Source of the DNA: Bacteroidota bacterium
GTDB taxonomy: Bacteria; Bacteroidota; Bacteroidia; Chitinophagales; Saprospiraceae
DNA: 64,000 bases
NCBI GenBank assembly: GCA_018222965.1
Contig: JAAEZH010000015.1
Span: forward strand, 54,219 to 118,218
Direction of reading: 5' to 3'
Part shown: in pieces, positions 33,339 through 44,307 of the stretch
How the letters are laid out: every line of letters begins with the position of its first letter
How positions within the stretch are numbered: the first letter of the stretch is position 1
Made by a program: the position numbers and the translations under genes
The notes under the pieces: model-generated
Told to the model about the DNA's origin: nothing
Database searches by the model: none
Seen by the model: only the letters and a program-made list of their open reading frames with translations

Positions 33339-34136
33339 TCATCCTGAATACCCAAAAATATAATAACCGGCCGTTTTGCCATTCGCCTTTAAGGCATCCT
33401 GAATTTCCCACACATAATTATCTTCTTTTTCAAGCAAACTCTCAATGTCATCAAAAGTATAAGTGCGCATCAGGGAAGCCTGCCCATCCCAGGCATATAT
33501 GATTGGAATAATGGGAATCAGATACGTAAATATAATTTGAGAGAATGAAAGCGGTCGCACAAAAGGGGTCATAAACCAGACCATCCCGAAAAGGATGGGC
33601 AGGGAAATGGGCAATAACAGCCACCATAAAAGTAGCGGAACATTGTTTTTGGCCAACTCGTAGATGAGTATGGGCTGCCCCGACTCCTGCGCAGCATGCA
33701 GGATCTCCTTTGCAACTGACGGAGACATATGATGAAAACTCGCCACCATGGTTTTTAATCCGTCGGGAGTGCTCGCTATATTCCGCGCATCCACGGAGGC
33801 AGGATGGTATTGAACATTGGGAATTTTCCGGCTGTTGATCCTTTCTACAATCTCCGGACCTGGATGGTAATCTGTTAAAAGCAAATGAACCGGATTAGCA
33901 GCATTCTGGCTGTTAAGATTCGCGACAACTTCCGGCATAGGACCTCCGGAACCGGAGCCCATATCCACAATCTGCTCAAAATGGATTTTCTCCCGAACCT
34001 TATTCAACAGATTGGTCAGCACTTCTTTCGTGCCGATCATCCGATGAAAAACCTTGATAAGATTGGTTATTCCTGACCGAATCGAAACAGGGAGCCAATG
34101 GAAATCTTCAAATTCAAATAGTTCTATTCTTTTCAT
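33339..34136 (-). CDS. membrane-associated class I SAM-dependent methyltransferase-like protein
   Basis: VDMGSGSGGPMPEVV near residue 57 is SAM motif I and LLLTDYHPGPEIV near 90 the acidic motif II. Two membrane helices follow (LLLWWLLLPISLPILFGMVWF and FSQIIFTYLIPIIPIIYAW, about 167-215) before a short C-terminal region. The inserted helices are unusual for this fold and suggest a membrane-bound or lipid-related substrate (inference). Confidence 0.75.
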   Translation of the reverse strand: MKRIELFEFEDFHWLPVSIRSGITNLIKVFHRMIGTKEVLTNLLNKVREKIHFEQIVDMGSGSGGPMPEVVANLNSQNAANPVHLLLTDYHPGPEIVERINSRKIPNVQYHPASVDARNIASTPDGLKTMVASFHHMSPSVAKEILHAAQESGQPILIYELAKNNVPLLLWWLLLPISLPILFGMVWFMTPFVRPLSFSQIIFTYLIPIIPIIYAWDGQASLMRTYTFDDIESLLEKEDNYVWEIQDALKANGKTAGYYIFGYSG

Positions 34137-34216
34137 ATTCGGGGAAATTGGGCCGATGCTTTCCTCTAAAATAGAAGTTATTCCAGGTCTGACTGCCTAC
34201 ATTCGACGAAAGTCAT

Positions 34217-34251
34217 AAAAAAAGCGGTTCAGGTAAGTACCCAAACCGCTT
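34217..34251 (-). terminator. terminator of katG
   Basis: AAGCGGTT / AACCGCTT stem with a 14-nt loop; on the minus strand followed by seven T. Starts about 35 bp beyond the katG stop. Confidence 0.85.
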
Positions 34252-34285
34252 CTGTTTGTATTTGTGTTTGCTTTACAGCGAATGA

Positions 34286-36475
<2,190 letters not shown>

Positions 36476-36488
36476 TCAGTTAATTCTA

Positions 36489-36557
36489 CAAAGATATCGA
36501 ATACGACATGATTTATAAAGTCGATAATTTCAATAACACTATTGACCTAATCAATAG
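36489..36557 (-). promoter_or_regulatory. katG promoter with upstream palindrome (candidate OxyR-type site)
   Basis: On the minus strand TATCTTTG (36496-36489) is a -7 element with a weak TTTA -33 18 bp before it. Further upstream, CTATTGA-ctaat-region-TCAATAG (36539-36557, 7-bp arms, 5-bp spacer) is centred about 66 bp before the predicted start of transcription and contains ATTGA-N5-TCAAT, the LysR-type T-N11-A shape. OxyR control of katG is common knowledge; binding here is inference. Confidence 0.5.
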
Positions 36558-36811
36558 GCCTTAGATGATTAAACACCAAGGCATTTACAACCATAAAGCC
36601 CGATTTTCAAACCCAGAGGTTGAGGATGTTTGTTAGGATGTGGCTTCGACAAAGCCGGGATGCAGGAGGCGGTGACAACTACAGTTGGTCCTGCATTATC
36701 AGGAACACCAATATACCAACTAAATAGCCAAAGAAGAAAAATTTACCCGCCTTTAAACCAGGTTTTTCATTAAAGCGAACGGCGCCTAAAGAAACTCATC
36801 CTCCTCTATGT
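36558..36811. other. intergenic region upstream of katG
   Basis: Together with the katG promoter segment this gap is 354 bp. Apart from the palindrome and promoter I see only a 37-codon open frame on the minus strand (about 36690-36800) that would give a membrane-like peptide but lacks a start codon. Confidence 0.4.
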
Positions 36812-37384
36812 TCACCTTTTCGTTTCAATCTGTAAAAAAGTTATCAGGGTAGAATCTAGCATGTATTTTAGATCGGCCAGAAAGTGTTGATCGCTTCCGC
36901 GAATGAAAGACTTGCCCATGCCCCTGGTGTACTGTTTAAAGTGAATATCATAAGCTTCCGGACGGGCATCTTCAACTGTGGTGTGGATGTGGCGGTTATC
37001 TCCCCGTGTACCGTAATCACCTGGCAGAATGGTATTGACAAAAATCCGTCCTAAGGAATCCGTTACAGCAGCTCCGTTCAGGCGAGCAGTGCTTTCATCG
37101 GATGGATCAACGGGGTCATATTCGCCTTGAGCGGAAGTATGGTAAAAATAAACGGATCGATCAGCGATTGGCTCCCGACTTTCCTTATCGATAAAGGTCA
37201 GGCAAAGCCACAATCGAGATCCCGGTTCATCAGCCGGGCTAATTTGTACCTGGTTGGTTTGGGGGAGCTTTGAAAACTGCTCCACGATAATTTGTTCTTC
37301 GGTAGAAAGAAAAGAGGTACTTCTATTTACCGTGCATTGAACGCATAGCAAAGAAATTAAGATCAGAAAAGGAGATTTTTCCAT
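36812..37384 (-). CDS. intradiol-dioxygenase-like lipoprotein
   Basis: Short lipoprotein signal peptide (LILISLLCVQC, lipobox VQC near residue 17), then a beta-sandwich with the protocatechuate-dioxygenase pattern G-R-I-F-V-N-T-I-L-P-G-D-Y...R-H-I-H near 118-140; the Tyr and the two His of the iron site are present. Extracytoplasmic intradiol-like proteins of this sort are frequent in Bacteroidota and their substrates are mostly unknown. 190 residues. Confidence 0.75.
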   Translation of the reverse strand: MEKSPFLILISLLCVQCTVNRSTSFLSTEEQIIVEQFSKLPQTNQVQISPADEPGSRLWLCLTFIDKESREPIADRSVYFYHTSAQGEYDPVDPSDESTARLNGAAVTDSLGRIFVNTILPGDYGTRGDNRHIHTTVEDARPEAYDIHFKQYTRGMGKSFIRGSDQHFLADLKYMLDSTLITFLQIETKR

Positions 37385-37490
37385 TAGAATTAATCTGGTT
37401 TAGATCAGAACAAACCATTTTTTTGAACCACATCAGGCACAAAAGAAGCACTCAAATTTTTTCTCCTCCAGCTGAATGTACTCCACCTAA

Positions 37491-37548
37491 ATTTTACATT
37501 CAAAATTCTACATTCAGCATTTTACATTCTGAATTTTACATTTTACAC
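37491..37548. repeat. degenerate tandem repeat of TTTTACATTC
   Basis: Four to five imperfect units of about 14 bp built on TTTTACATTC / TTCTACATTC, between the dioxygenase and acyl-CoA ligase genes. Low-complexity spacer of a kind common in Bacteroidota. Confidence 0.6.
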
Positions 37549-37551
37549 TCC

Positions 37552-39213
37552 TCACTCCTCCCTCAGTTTCCTCCGCAAAATTTTACCCACATTGGTCTTC
37601 GGCAATTCATCCCGGAATTCTACTTCTCTGGGGACTTTGTAGCCGGTAAGGTTTTCGCGGGCGTAAGCGATTACCGCATCCTTTTTGAGGGATTTGTTTT
37701 TCTTCACGACAAAGACCTTTACCACTTCGCCAGACTTATCATCGGGGATCCCGACGGCTGCCACTTCCAGAATATCCGGATGCATGGCAAGCACATCTTC
37801 AATTTCATTTGGATATACATTGAATCCGGAAACCAGGATCATGTCCTTTTTGCGATCCACGATTTGGAAGTAGCCGTCTTCGTGCATCATTCCGATATCA
37901 CCGGTACACAACCAACCTTCGCGAATTGTCTTTTTGGTTTCCTCCGGCTTGTTGTAGTAGCCCTTCATAACCTGCGGCCCTTTGATCTGAATCTCTCCTA
38001 CTTCCCCGGGACTACACACGCTGCCGTTATCATCCACAATGCGCATATCCGTGCTTGGTACAGGAAGTCCGATCGTACCTATCTTGCCCGATCCGTCAAT
38101 CGGATTACAGGCCGCTACCGGCGATGATTCTGTCATACCGAATCCTTCCGACAGCGGACAGCCGGTTACTGCCTGCCATTTTTCGGCGACAGCCCGCTGA
38201 ACAGCCATGGCTCCACCAACCGTTACTTTAAGGCTCTCAAACTCCTGCTTTTGAAACTCCTCATTATTAAGCAAGGCATTAAACAAGGTATTAACCCCGG
38301 TAATCAAGCTAATTGGATATTTCTTGAACGGAGCAACCACTGATTTAAGATCCCGTGGATTGGTAATCAAAATCGTATGAGCTCCAATACTAAAGAGGGT
38401 GAGGCAATTGACCGTAAAAGCAAAAACGTGGTACAAGGGCAATGGCGATAGCGCCACCTCTTCCCGCTCCTTCAGGAAAGGCATCATGATGGCCCGAATC
38501 TGCGCCATATTGGAAACGAGGTTTTTATTGGTCAGCATGGCTCCTTTTGCAACACCGGTCGTACCCCCGGTATATTGCAGAGAGACAACATCCTCTGAAC
38601 TTTGATTCAGCTCAGGCAGAGAGAATTTCTTGCCTTGCTTCATCGCATCCTTGAAATTTACGGTATTGGGCAAGTCAAAAGCAGGAACCAGGCGTTTTAC
38701 CTTTCGAACTACAAAATTGGTGATCATACCTTTTAGTCCGCCAAGCAACTCCCCGATACTCGTAATGATGATCGTTTTAATTTGGGTATCCCCCAGGATC
38801 TTTTGCAAATTGGCTGCAAAGTTTTCAGCAATGATGATTGCCTTTACTCCGGAGTCTGAAAACTGGTGATGCATCTCACGCGGAGTATACAAGGGGTTGG
38901 TATTAACAACAACCAGTCCCGCTCTCAATGCACCAAAAAGCGCGATTGGGTATTGCAACATATTGGGCATCATCAAGGCAATCTTATCGCCGGGTTCCAA
39001 TCCGCGGGAAAGCAGATAGGCGCCAAATTGTTTGGATTTTTTATCCAACTCATCATAAGTGATGCTTTTACCCATACAGGTGAAAGCCGGTAATTTTCGA
39101 TATTTATCAAAAGATTCTTCGAGGAGCTGGACAACTGTAGAATAGGCGTCCGGATCAATATTGGCAGGGATCCCTTTCGGGTAATTCTTTAACCAGGGTC
39201 TTTCGTCACTCAT
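37552..39213 (-). CDS. fadD: long-chain-fatty-acid--CoA ligase
   Basis: Activates fatty acids to acyl-CoA with ATP, for beta-oxidation or lipid synthesis. The AMP-binding P-loop YTGGTTGVAKGA is near residue 215, the adenylate motif GFGMTESSP near 360, and the C-terminal YFQIVDRKKDMILVSGFNVYPNEIE hinge near 450, with catalytic Lys in the final PKTNVGKILRRKLR. 553 residues is the FadD size. Monocistronic as far as seen. Confidence 0.93.
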   Translation of the reverse strand: MSDERPWLKNYPKGIPANIDPDAYSTVVQLLEESFDKYRKLPAFTCMGKSITYDELDKKSKQFGAYLLSRGLEPGDKIALMMPNMLQYPIALFGALRAGLVVVNTNPLYTPREMHHQFSDSGVKAIIIAENFAANLQKILGDTQIKTIIITSIGELLGGLKGMITNFVVRKVKRLVPAFDLPNTVNFKDAMKQGKKFSLPELNQSSEDVVSLQYTGGTTGVAKGAMLTNKNLVSNMAQIRAIMMPFLKEREEVALSPLPLYHVFAFTVNCLTLFSIGAHTILITNPRDLKSVVAPFKKYPISLITGVNTLFNALLNNEEFQKQEFESLKVTVGGAMAVQRAVAEKWQAVTGCPLSEGFGMTESSPVAACNPIDGSGKIGTIGLPVPSTDMRIVDDNGSVCSPGEVGEIQIKGPQVMKGYYNKPEETKKTIREGWLCTGDIGMMHEDGYFQIVDRKKDMILVSGFNVYPNEIEDVLAMHPDILEVAAVGIPDDKSGEVVKVFVVKKNKSLKKDAVIAYARENLTGYKVPREVEFRDELPKTNVGKILRRKLREE

Positions 39214-39348
39214 ATGAATGGTTCTATGTTAATCAGGAGATAAGGGGGTGGAGCACTATATTCCACCACGCCGACTGGTAATTTACGAAAAAACATTATT
39301 TGAAAAAGAATGTGGTAGGTTTCCTTGGGGAAAGTGGAGCTAATCGAG

Positions 39349-39454
39349 GGGGAGTCGCTCCGGCCCTCCTGCGTCGGCCCTTAGCTGGGGAGTTCTCTGC
39401 CCCTGGCAGAAAAGGGGAGTTGTTCCTCCGCTAATCGCGGAGATCACGGGGAGT
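39349..39454 (+). repeat. modular GGGGAGT hairpin element, copy 2
   Basis: GGGGAGT blocks start at 39349, 39387, 39414 and 39448 (intervals 38, 27, 34). Intervals contain CTGCC-cct-GGCAG and CTCCGC-taatc-GCGGAG hairpins. It is an inverted partner of copy 3: CCTGCGTCGGCCCTTAGCTG here reappears as its reverse complement with one change at 39614-39633. Confidence 0.75.
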
Positions 39455-39540
39455 GTTTTTGGGGATCCGAAACAACTGTCTACCCTTTGCTTGCCAGCGG
39501 CAAGCAGATAAAACAGGGGGTATTTGAGAAACAATTCCTT

Positions 39541-39653
39541 CTCCCCGCGAGGCTCATTCGCTGAAAGCGATGAGACAAGTAACTCCCCATAATTGCCGAA
39601 GGCGATTATCTCCCCAGCTAAGGACCGACGCAGGAGGCACGAAGTGACTCCCC
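39541..39653 (-). repeat. modular GGGGAGT hairpin element, copy 3
   Basis: Opposite orientation to copy 2. CTCCCC blocks start at 39541, 39583, 39610 and 39648 (42, 27, 38 read from the left). Hairpins TCATCGCT/AGCGATGA-like and ATTGCC-gaa-GGCGAT. Together copies 2 and 3 fold into an approximately 305-bp inverted repeat, with GCTTGCC-agc-GGCAAGC at its centre (about 39490). Confidence 0.75.
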
Positions 39654-39687
39654 AATCTCACAATTCCATTTAATTACTTGCCAGTGC

Positions 39688-39718
39688 TTTGGAGTTTCCC
39701 AAATTGTCCTTACCTTTG
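39688..39718 (+). promoter_or_regulatory. rpmH promoter
   Basis: TTTG at 39688-39691, exactly 19 bp, then TACCTTTG at 39711-39718: a perfect Bacteroidota -33/-7 promoter, 51 bp before the rpmH start codon. Confidence 0.8.
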
Positions 39719-39769
39719 TCGAACTTTTCGAGAAAGGAAAGTTAAGCTTAAAGATATAACTCGAGTAAG

Positions 39770-39925
39770 ATGAAACGTACCTATCAACCATCCAAGAGAA
39801 AACGTGCCAACAAGCATGGATTTCGCTCACGGATGAGCAGCAAGAACGGAAGAAAAGTATTGGCCCGCCGTCGGGCGAAAGGACGTCATAAATTGACTGT
39901 TTCCGACGAGCGTACTCCTAAATAA
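39770..39925 (+). CDS. rpmH: 50S ribosomal protein L34
   Basis: 51 residues, highly basic: [18 protein letters not shown] followed by [21 protein letters not shown], the universal L34 sequence, with a Bacteroidota-type tail TVSDERTPK. Part of the large ribosomal subunit. Unlike in many bacteria there is no rnpA or dnaA next to it; it is monocistronic with its own promoter and terminator. Confidence 0.98.
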   Translation: MKRTYQPSKRKRANKHGFRSRMSSKNGRKVLARRRAKGRHKLTVSDERTPK

Positions 39926-39937
39926 TAGCGCCTTCGT

Positions 39938-39966
39938 GATCATCTGATGCATCGCATCAGATGATC
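39938..39966 (+). terminator. terminator after rpmH
   Basis: Perfect 13-bp stem GATCATCTGATGC / GCATCAGATGATC with a 3-nt loop, then GCACTTTTC. The opposite-strand TPR gene ends 11 bp further on, so it may serve both genes. Confidence 0.8.
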
Positions 39967-39977
39967 GCACTTTTCTC

Positions 39978-41774
39978 TTAGATATTATCTCCTCTCAGTC
40001 TCCGGAACCGCTTCCGGGCTTCTACCGCAAAGGTACTTCCCGAATAATCTATGAATATCAACTCATAAAGGCTTTTCGCCTTTTCCGGGTCTCCTAACTG
40101 ATTTTCATACAATTCAGCCAGGGCAAAGAGTGCATTGTCTGCCCGTATTTCTTCATTGTAATTATCGACAATTCGCTGATAGTAAGTAGCCGCCGTTTCA
40201 TACTCCCGCTTTTTCATGTGAATTTGCGCTTTCGCATAAAGCACATCATCCTGAAGGGAGTGATCGGGAAACTTAGTCATTAAGGTATCCAGCTTTTTGA
40301 AGGCATCCTCAAAACGATTCTGAAAGGTAAGCAAGTCGGCTTGTGCATACAGCGTCAGCGACTCTGCCGTAGTATCCAGCCCCAGATTATCCATAATGAA
40401 GATCGACAGATCGAGGGCATCATTCGCGATAAGCTTGGAAGTAGAGGCTTTCAATACTTCAAACTGTGCCTGTGCCCATTCAAAATCACCATTGTAATAG
40501 GAGAGTTTTGCATTGCGGAAACGGGCTTCATGCCCCAAGATGTCTTCCTCGAATGCTTTATCTACTTGAGAATACAGGAGGGTGGATTCCCAAATTTCAT
40601 CGGTCATCAGGTAAAAATCCGCAAGGCGTAATTTGGCTTGTGCCTGTAGTGTTGGCTGAATTCCCCGCAATTCAACCACCTGATTCAGAAGGTCAATCGC
40701 TTTGCCCAGGTCATTTAGGTGGAAAGCCTGCAATTCGGCGTGCTCCAGCATGAGTCGAGCCGTTGCCCGGCTGCGGCCAAATTCATTGAGGAAGGAGACG
40801 TATTCAGAGTCCAGCTCCATCAAATCTTCCTGCTGATAATCAAAGCCGTCAGTGATCTTGTCCCTTTTGCAGGCCAACATGCGGCGCTTGGCATCTACAT
40901 AAAAACTGGAAGTAGGTCCTTTTTCATCCACGATGTACTCATACCCCACAATGGCTGCATCAAAATCCTGATCGCTTTCTGCGACGGTAGCCAGCTGAAA
41001 TACCCGGCTTCCGTTTTCGTTCAATCGTTTATCCAGTGCTTTTACCTGACGGAAAGCATTGCGGTAATCTTTTCGCTGGATGAACACCCAGGCCAGCATT
41101 TCCGGATAATCGAGATTTTCCTGATCTTCTTGTATGCGTTCGTAAAGTTGGCTTTGCAACTCCATGTATCCGTCTTCATCCAGATATCTTTGGAAAAGCG
41201 TTTGGAGAGAATTCAGCCGTGCTGAATTTCCGGATAAACTGCTCAGGTAGTTCTTGATCATTAAATCGATATCCCCTTTCCGGCGATACAATTCTCCCAA
41301 ATTGTAAGAAAAACTCTGGCTGTCATCCAGTAATTCGGCACCGCGTTCATAAGCCTGAATGGCATAATCATATTTGGTCAGGCCGGTAAAGGCCTGTGCA
41401 ATCTTAATAACTGTATAGCGGTCTGCCGGCAGTTTCTTTATCGCTTTATCATACTGCTCCTCTGCCTCGTCATCCTTGTATTGTTGCTCAAAGATGTTGC
41501 CATAAGTTACATACAAATGTACCTTCTGCGGATTGCGTTTCAGCTCCTTTTTCAGGATTTCCTCACATTCGCTGTAGCGCTCCAATTGCAGCAAACTCTG
41601 CACATGGCGGTTGAAGTAAAAATCATTTCCGGGGTTATCGTCGTATAACTTTTCGTAAAGCCGGGCAGCTTTTTCGTATTCACCGTCTTTAAAATATTGC
41701 TGAGCCAATTGCGCTTCCTGGGCAAACACACTGGTAGCCAACAGGATTCCAAACATCGTCAATAGTAATCGCAT
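39978..41774 (-). CDS. exported tetratricopeptide-repeat protein
   Basis: Signal peptide MRLLLTMFGILLATSVFAQ, then TPR units over most of its 598 residues (e.g. AQQYFKDGEYEKAARLYEKLYDDNP at 23-47, IKIAQAFTGLTKYDYAIQAYERGAEL near 127, and a run near 500-590 ending ALFALAELYENQLGDPEKAKSLYELIF). TPR proteins scaffold protein complexes; this one should be periplasmic. The last helices match the TPR cluster of BamD/YbgF-like proteins in style, without the lipobox. Specific role unknown. Confidence 0.88.
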   Translation of the reverse strand: MRLLLTMFGILLATSVFAQEAQLAQQYFKDGEYEKAARLYEKLYDDNPGNDFYFNRHVQSLLQLERYSECEEILKKELKRNPQKVHLYVTYGNIFEQQYKDDEAEEQYDKAIKKLPADRYTVIKIAQAFTGLTKYDYAIQAYERGAELLDDSQSFSYNLGELYRRKGDIDLMIKNYLSSLSGNSARLNSLQTLFQRYLDEDGYMELQSQLYERIQEDQENLDYPEMLAWVFIQRKDYRNAFRQVKALDKRLNENGSRVFQLATVAESDQDFDAAIVGYEYIVDEKGPTSSFYVDAKRRMLACKRDKITDGFDYQQEDLMELDSEYVSFLNEFGRSRATARLMLEHAELQAFHLNDLGKAIDLLNQVVELRGIQPTLQAQAKLRLADFYLMTDEIWESTLLYSQVDKAFEEDILGHEARFRNAKLSYYNGDFEWAQAQFEVLKASTSKLIANDALDLSIFIMDNLGLDTTAESLTLYAQADLLTFQNRFEDAFKKLDTLMTKFPDHSLQDDVLYAKAQIHMKKREYETAATYYQRIVDNYNEEIRADNALFALAELYENQLGDPEKAKSLYELIFIDYSGSTFAVEARKRFRRLRGDNI

Positions 41775-41850
41775 AGTAATTTCTTTCTCTCCTCAAAAAT
41801 AGCACAAATCAAGAGCACGTGCCCTCAAAAAGAACGACAACCTACACAAT

Positions 41851-42870
41851 TTAGTGCAACTCCCCCGGGGTGACTGGCAACTCTATAACCTTATTTTGAC
41901 GAAGGAGTTTTAAAATGCCGGTTTCTCCAATGGTATCCTCACTCAGCAGACTGTGCAAGGTGTCAATACTAGGCACATTCTCCCCGTCATAACCGATAAT
42001 CAAATCCCCTTCCTTGAGTTTTGCTTTGGCTGCCGGGCCTTTGGCTTCGATGGTTTGCACCAGAATACCGGTACGAACCGATAATTTATGCCCCCGAACC
42101 AGCTGCGGATTTAGCCTTACCCCCTGTCCGGAAATCCCAATATATCCACGTCTTACCTTCCCATTTAGGATCAACTTACCAACCACATATTTGGCCAGGT
42201 TTGAGCCTACGGCAAAACACAAACCCTGTGCTTTTAAAATCACGGCCGTATTCACGCCGATTACTTCCCCCTGGCTATTTACCAGCGGACCACCCGAATT
42301 GCCGGGATTCAAGGCTGCATCTGTTTGAATGACATTATCAATCAGCCTTCCACTCGTAGAGCGCAGGGTTCGGCCCAGGGCACTAACCACCCCGGCTGTA
42401 ACCGTATATTGAAACCCAAAGGGATTGCCAATGGCTACCGCCAGTTGCCCAACCTGCAGCGCATCTGAATCTCCAAAGCGCGCAATACTCAGATTGTCTC
42501 CGTTTATCTGAACAACGGCAATATCTGTAGCCGGATCTTCTCCGATCAACTTGGCTGTAAATTCCCGGCCGTCTTGCAATACGATCTGGATGCGATCAGC
42601 ACCATGTACCACATGGCTGTTTGTAACGATATATCCGTCGGAAGAAATAATAAAGCCGGAACCACTGCCTCCGTTGGGGCGTCCGCCTCTGGTTCGGGGC
42701 TTGGGATTGGCACCTGCCGGCTTTCGCACCCGTATCTGCACAACAGCCTGACTAACCCGGTTGGAAGCACCTATCACGGCATTCGAATAGGCATCCAGAA
42801 TTTGGCTTTCATTCGGCGAAAGCCCAAAAGACTGCTCCTCCGAATTGTCATTTGATGTAAATTGTACCAT
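41851..42870 (-). CDS. HtrA-type serine protease with PDZ domain, no signal peptide
   Basis: Trypsin-like protease: catalytic His in IVTNSHVVHGAD near residue 87, Asp in ATDIAVVQ near 112, Ser in NPGNSGGPLV near 193, and a C-terminal PDZ domain (KAKLKEGDLIIGYDGENVPSIDTL) to the end at 339. Start set at 42870 (MVQFTSNDNSEEQS) because the longer frame from 42948 would begin inside the terminator of the upstream gene. With this start there is no signal peptide, so it may act in the cytoplasm. The dispersed palindrome core occurs within the N-terminal codons (42812). Confidence 0.9.
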   Translation of the reverse strand: MVQFTSNDNSEEQSFGLSPNESQILDAYSNAVIGASNRVSQAVVQIRVRKPAGANPKPRTRGGRPNGGSGSGFIISSDGYIVTNSHVVHGADRIQIVLQDGREFTAKLIGEDPATDIAVVQINGDNLSIARFGDSDALQVGQLAVAIGNPFGFQYTVTAGVVSALGRTLRSTSGRLIDNVIQTDAALNPGNSGGPLVNSQGEVIGVNTAVILKAQGLCFAVGSNLAKYVVGKLILNGKVRRGYIGISGQGVRLNPQLVRGHKLSVRTGILVQTIEAKGPAAKAKLKEGDLIIGYDGENVPSIDTLHSLLSEDTIGETGILKLLRQNKVIELPVTPGELH

Positions 42871-42930
42871 GGGATTAACTTTTCCTATAAACAGTACGAG
42901 CCAATTAAATAGTTCTAGAGGGTTCACCAC

Positions 42931-42965
42931 AAAAAAAGCCGGTCGCAATGCGAACCGGCCCTTTT
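42931..42965 (-). terminator. terminator after the prohibitin gene
   Basis: GCCGGT / ACCGGC stem with an inner GC/GC pairing and AAT loop; on the minus strand it is followed by seven T. It lies about 20 bp beyond the prohibitin stop. Confidence 0.8.
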
Positions 42966-42984
42966 TGACTTATTTTAATCTTGT

Positions 42985-43803
42985 CTAGTTACCGCCGAGA
43001 ATGAGAGGTAATCCCTCGTCTCCGCCGCCAACAATGATCACTTTCGAGTTTGGCGAATTGGCCAATTCAAGCGTTGCCTCAATCCCTTTATCCCGGAGGA
43101 TATTAGGTGTCAAACTTGCATTCAGAATGCGGTTTGCATCAGCTTTTGCCTGAGCCTCAATCGTTTTTCGCTCCGCTTCCTGGCGCTCCTGTTGAAGGAT
43201 ATACTCATACTTCAATGCGGATTGCTCTGCTTCGATTTTCTCCTCGATCGCTGTTTTCACTTTGTCCGGAAGCTTAATATCACGGATCAGGGAAGCTTTC
43301 AACACAATGTGGTTGTCGCCCAGAGTACCCATTAAGTCTTCCTGAATAAGCGTCTGCACCTCATCCCGTCGGGTAGAGTAGAGCTCTTCGGGAGTAAACT
43401 TACCGATGATCTGGCGTACCGAGGACCGTGCCTCCGGACGCACCAGAGATACCAGGTAATCCCGGCCAAACTCCTCGTGCAGGAAGCCAATTTCGTCAAA
43501 TCCGGGATGCACACGCACGGTGACATCCACCTTGATATTCAGACCGTTGCTGGAAAGCACTTCCATGCTTTCTTCAATCTGCTTCTCCCGCACATCATAC
43601 ACATACATATTGTTCCAGGGAGCAACAACGTGGAAGCCCGGTGTATAAATATTATCTGTATCCAGACCGCCGGAAAAACGACGGAAAATCACGCCGCGTT
43701 CACCTGCGTCGATGGTTAAAAAAGTGGCGTTTGATAAAAGCAGGATCACCATCAACACCACAAAAGCGATGATACCTGTTGAAACTAATCTCTTTTGGTT
43801 CAT
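42985..43803 (-). CDS. prohibitin/SPFH (Band 7) family membrane protein
   Basis: One N-terminal membrane helix (residues 9-28) and an SPFH domain: GERGVIFRRFSGGLDTDNIYTPGFHVVAPW, the RE/KQIEESM and VHPGFDEIG segments, then a helical region (VKTAIEEKIEAEQSALKYEYILQQERQEAERKTIEAQAKA, about 185-225) forming a coiled coil as in prohibitins. Such proteins form ring assemblies and membrane domains that hold proteases. The HtrA gene follows, separated by a terminator. Confidence 0.92.
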   Translation of the reverse strand: MNQKRLVSTGIIAFVVLMVILLLSNATFLTIDAGERGVIFRRFSGGLDTDNIYTPGFHVVAPWNNMYVYDVREKQIEESMEVLSSNGLNIKVDVTVRVHPGFDEIGFLHEEFGRDYLVSLVRPEARSSVRQIIGKFTPEELYSTRRDEVQTLIQEDLMGTLGDNHIVLKASLIRDIKLPDKVKTAIEEKIEAEQSALKYEYILQQERQEAERKTIEAQAKADANRILNASLTPNILRDKGIEATLELANSPNSKVIIVGGGDEGLPLILGGN

Positions 43804-43821
43804 ACCATTCTATTATTTATT

Positions 43822-43981
43822 GAAGTTGTTTAAAAATAGCTCACTGACTCCTGAAAAAGCCTTTTCATCCCACTTTTCACTTTTTTCTCGCCCCGTAGCG
43901 CTGCTATGCGGCTCTAAAAAAGCCTCAACTGGGATGAAAATTCAATTCTCAGAATCTCAGCAGCCATTCTTAAACAACTTC
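43822..43981. repeat. foldback (MITE-like) element, full 160-bp copy
   Basis: Ends GAAGTTGTTTAA...TTAAACAACTTC. Left and right arms of about 65 bp pair imperfectly along their length, with TTTCATCCCA in both. Flanking ATT on both sides suggests a 3-bp target duplication. Its right arm is nearly identical to the 77-bp element at 19443-19519. It lies directly upstream of the prohibitin start. Confidence 0.78.
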
Positions 43982-44307
43982 ATTGGAATTCTTGAAGTTA
44001 CTCAATCCTGAGCGAACTTCAATCTTATAACTGACTAAAAGCAGAATAGAAAAAACTCAAACCACTTCTGACAGTATTTATCGCCCAAAAACTGCCTGAC
44101 AGGCAAACAATTTTTGATTCGGTATAAAAGAAACATAAAGCCTTTAATCAAGTTTAGGCTTTTCTACAAACTTGCCGCTTTGTCCGACCAGAAGCCCTTG
44201 TTTTATCTGCCTTTCGGCGAATGCTAGTCTGCTCTCCATCAATTTTACCTTTTTTTAACCAGCGATTCTGGCACTGGAACCTGAATTAATGTACTTTTCG
44301 GACCTCA
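43982..44307. other. intergenic stretch with short palindromes
   Basis: No gene seen. It holds TGCCTGACAGGCA (44093-44105), an AAGCC/GGCTT hairpin near 44135-44160 and the palindrome variant CTTTCGGCGAATG with core TTCGGCGAA at 44213-44221. Confidence 0.6.

Noticed and set aside
36690..36800. Membrane-like open frame ending FFFFGYLVGILVFLIMQDQL on the minus strand
   Set aside because: No start codon in frame after a stop; probably chance or a remnant.
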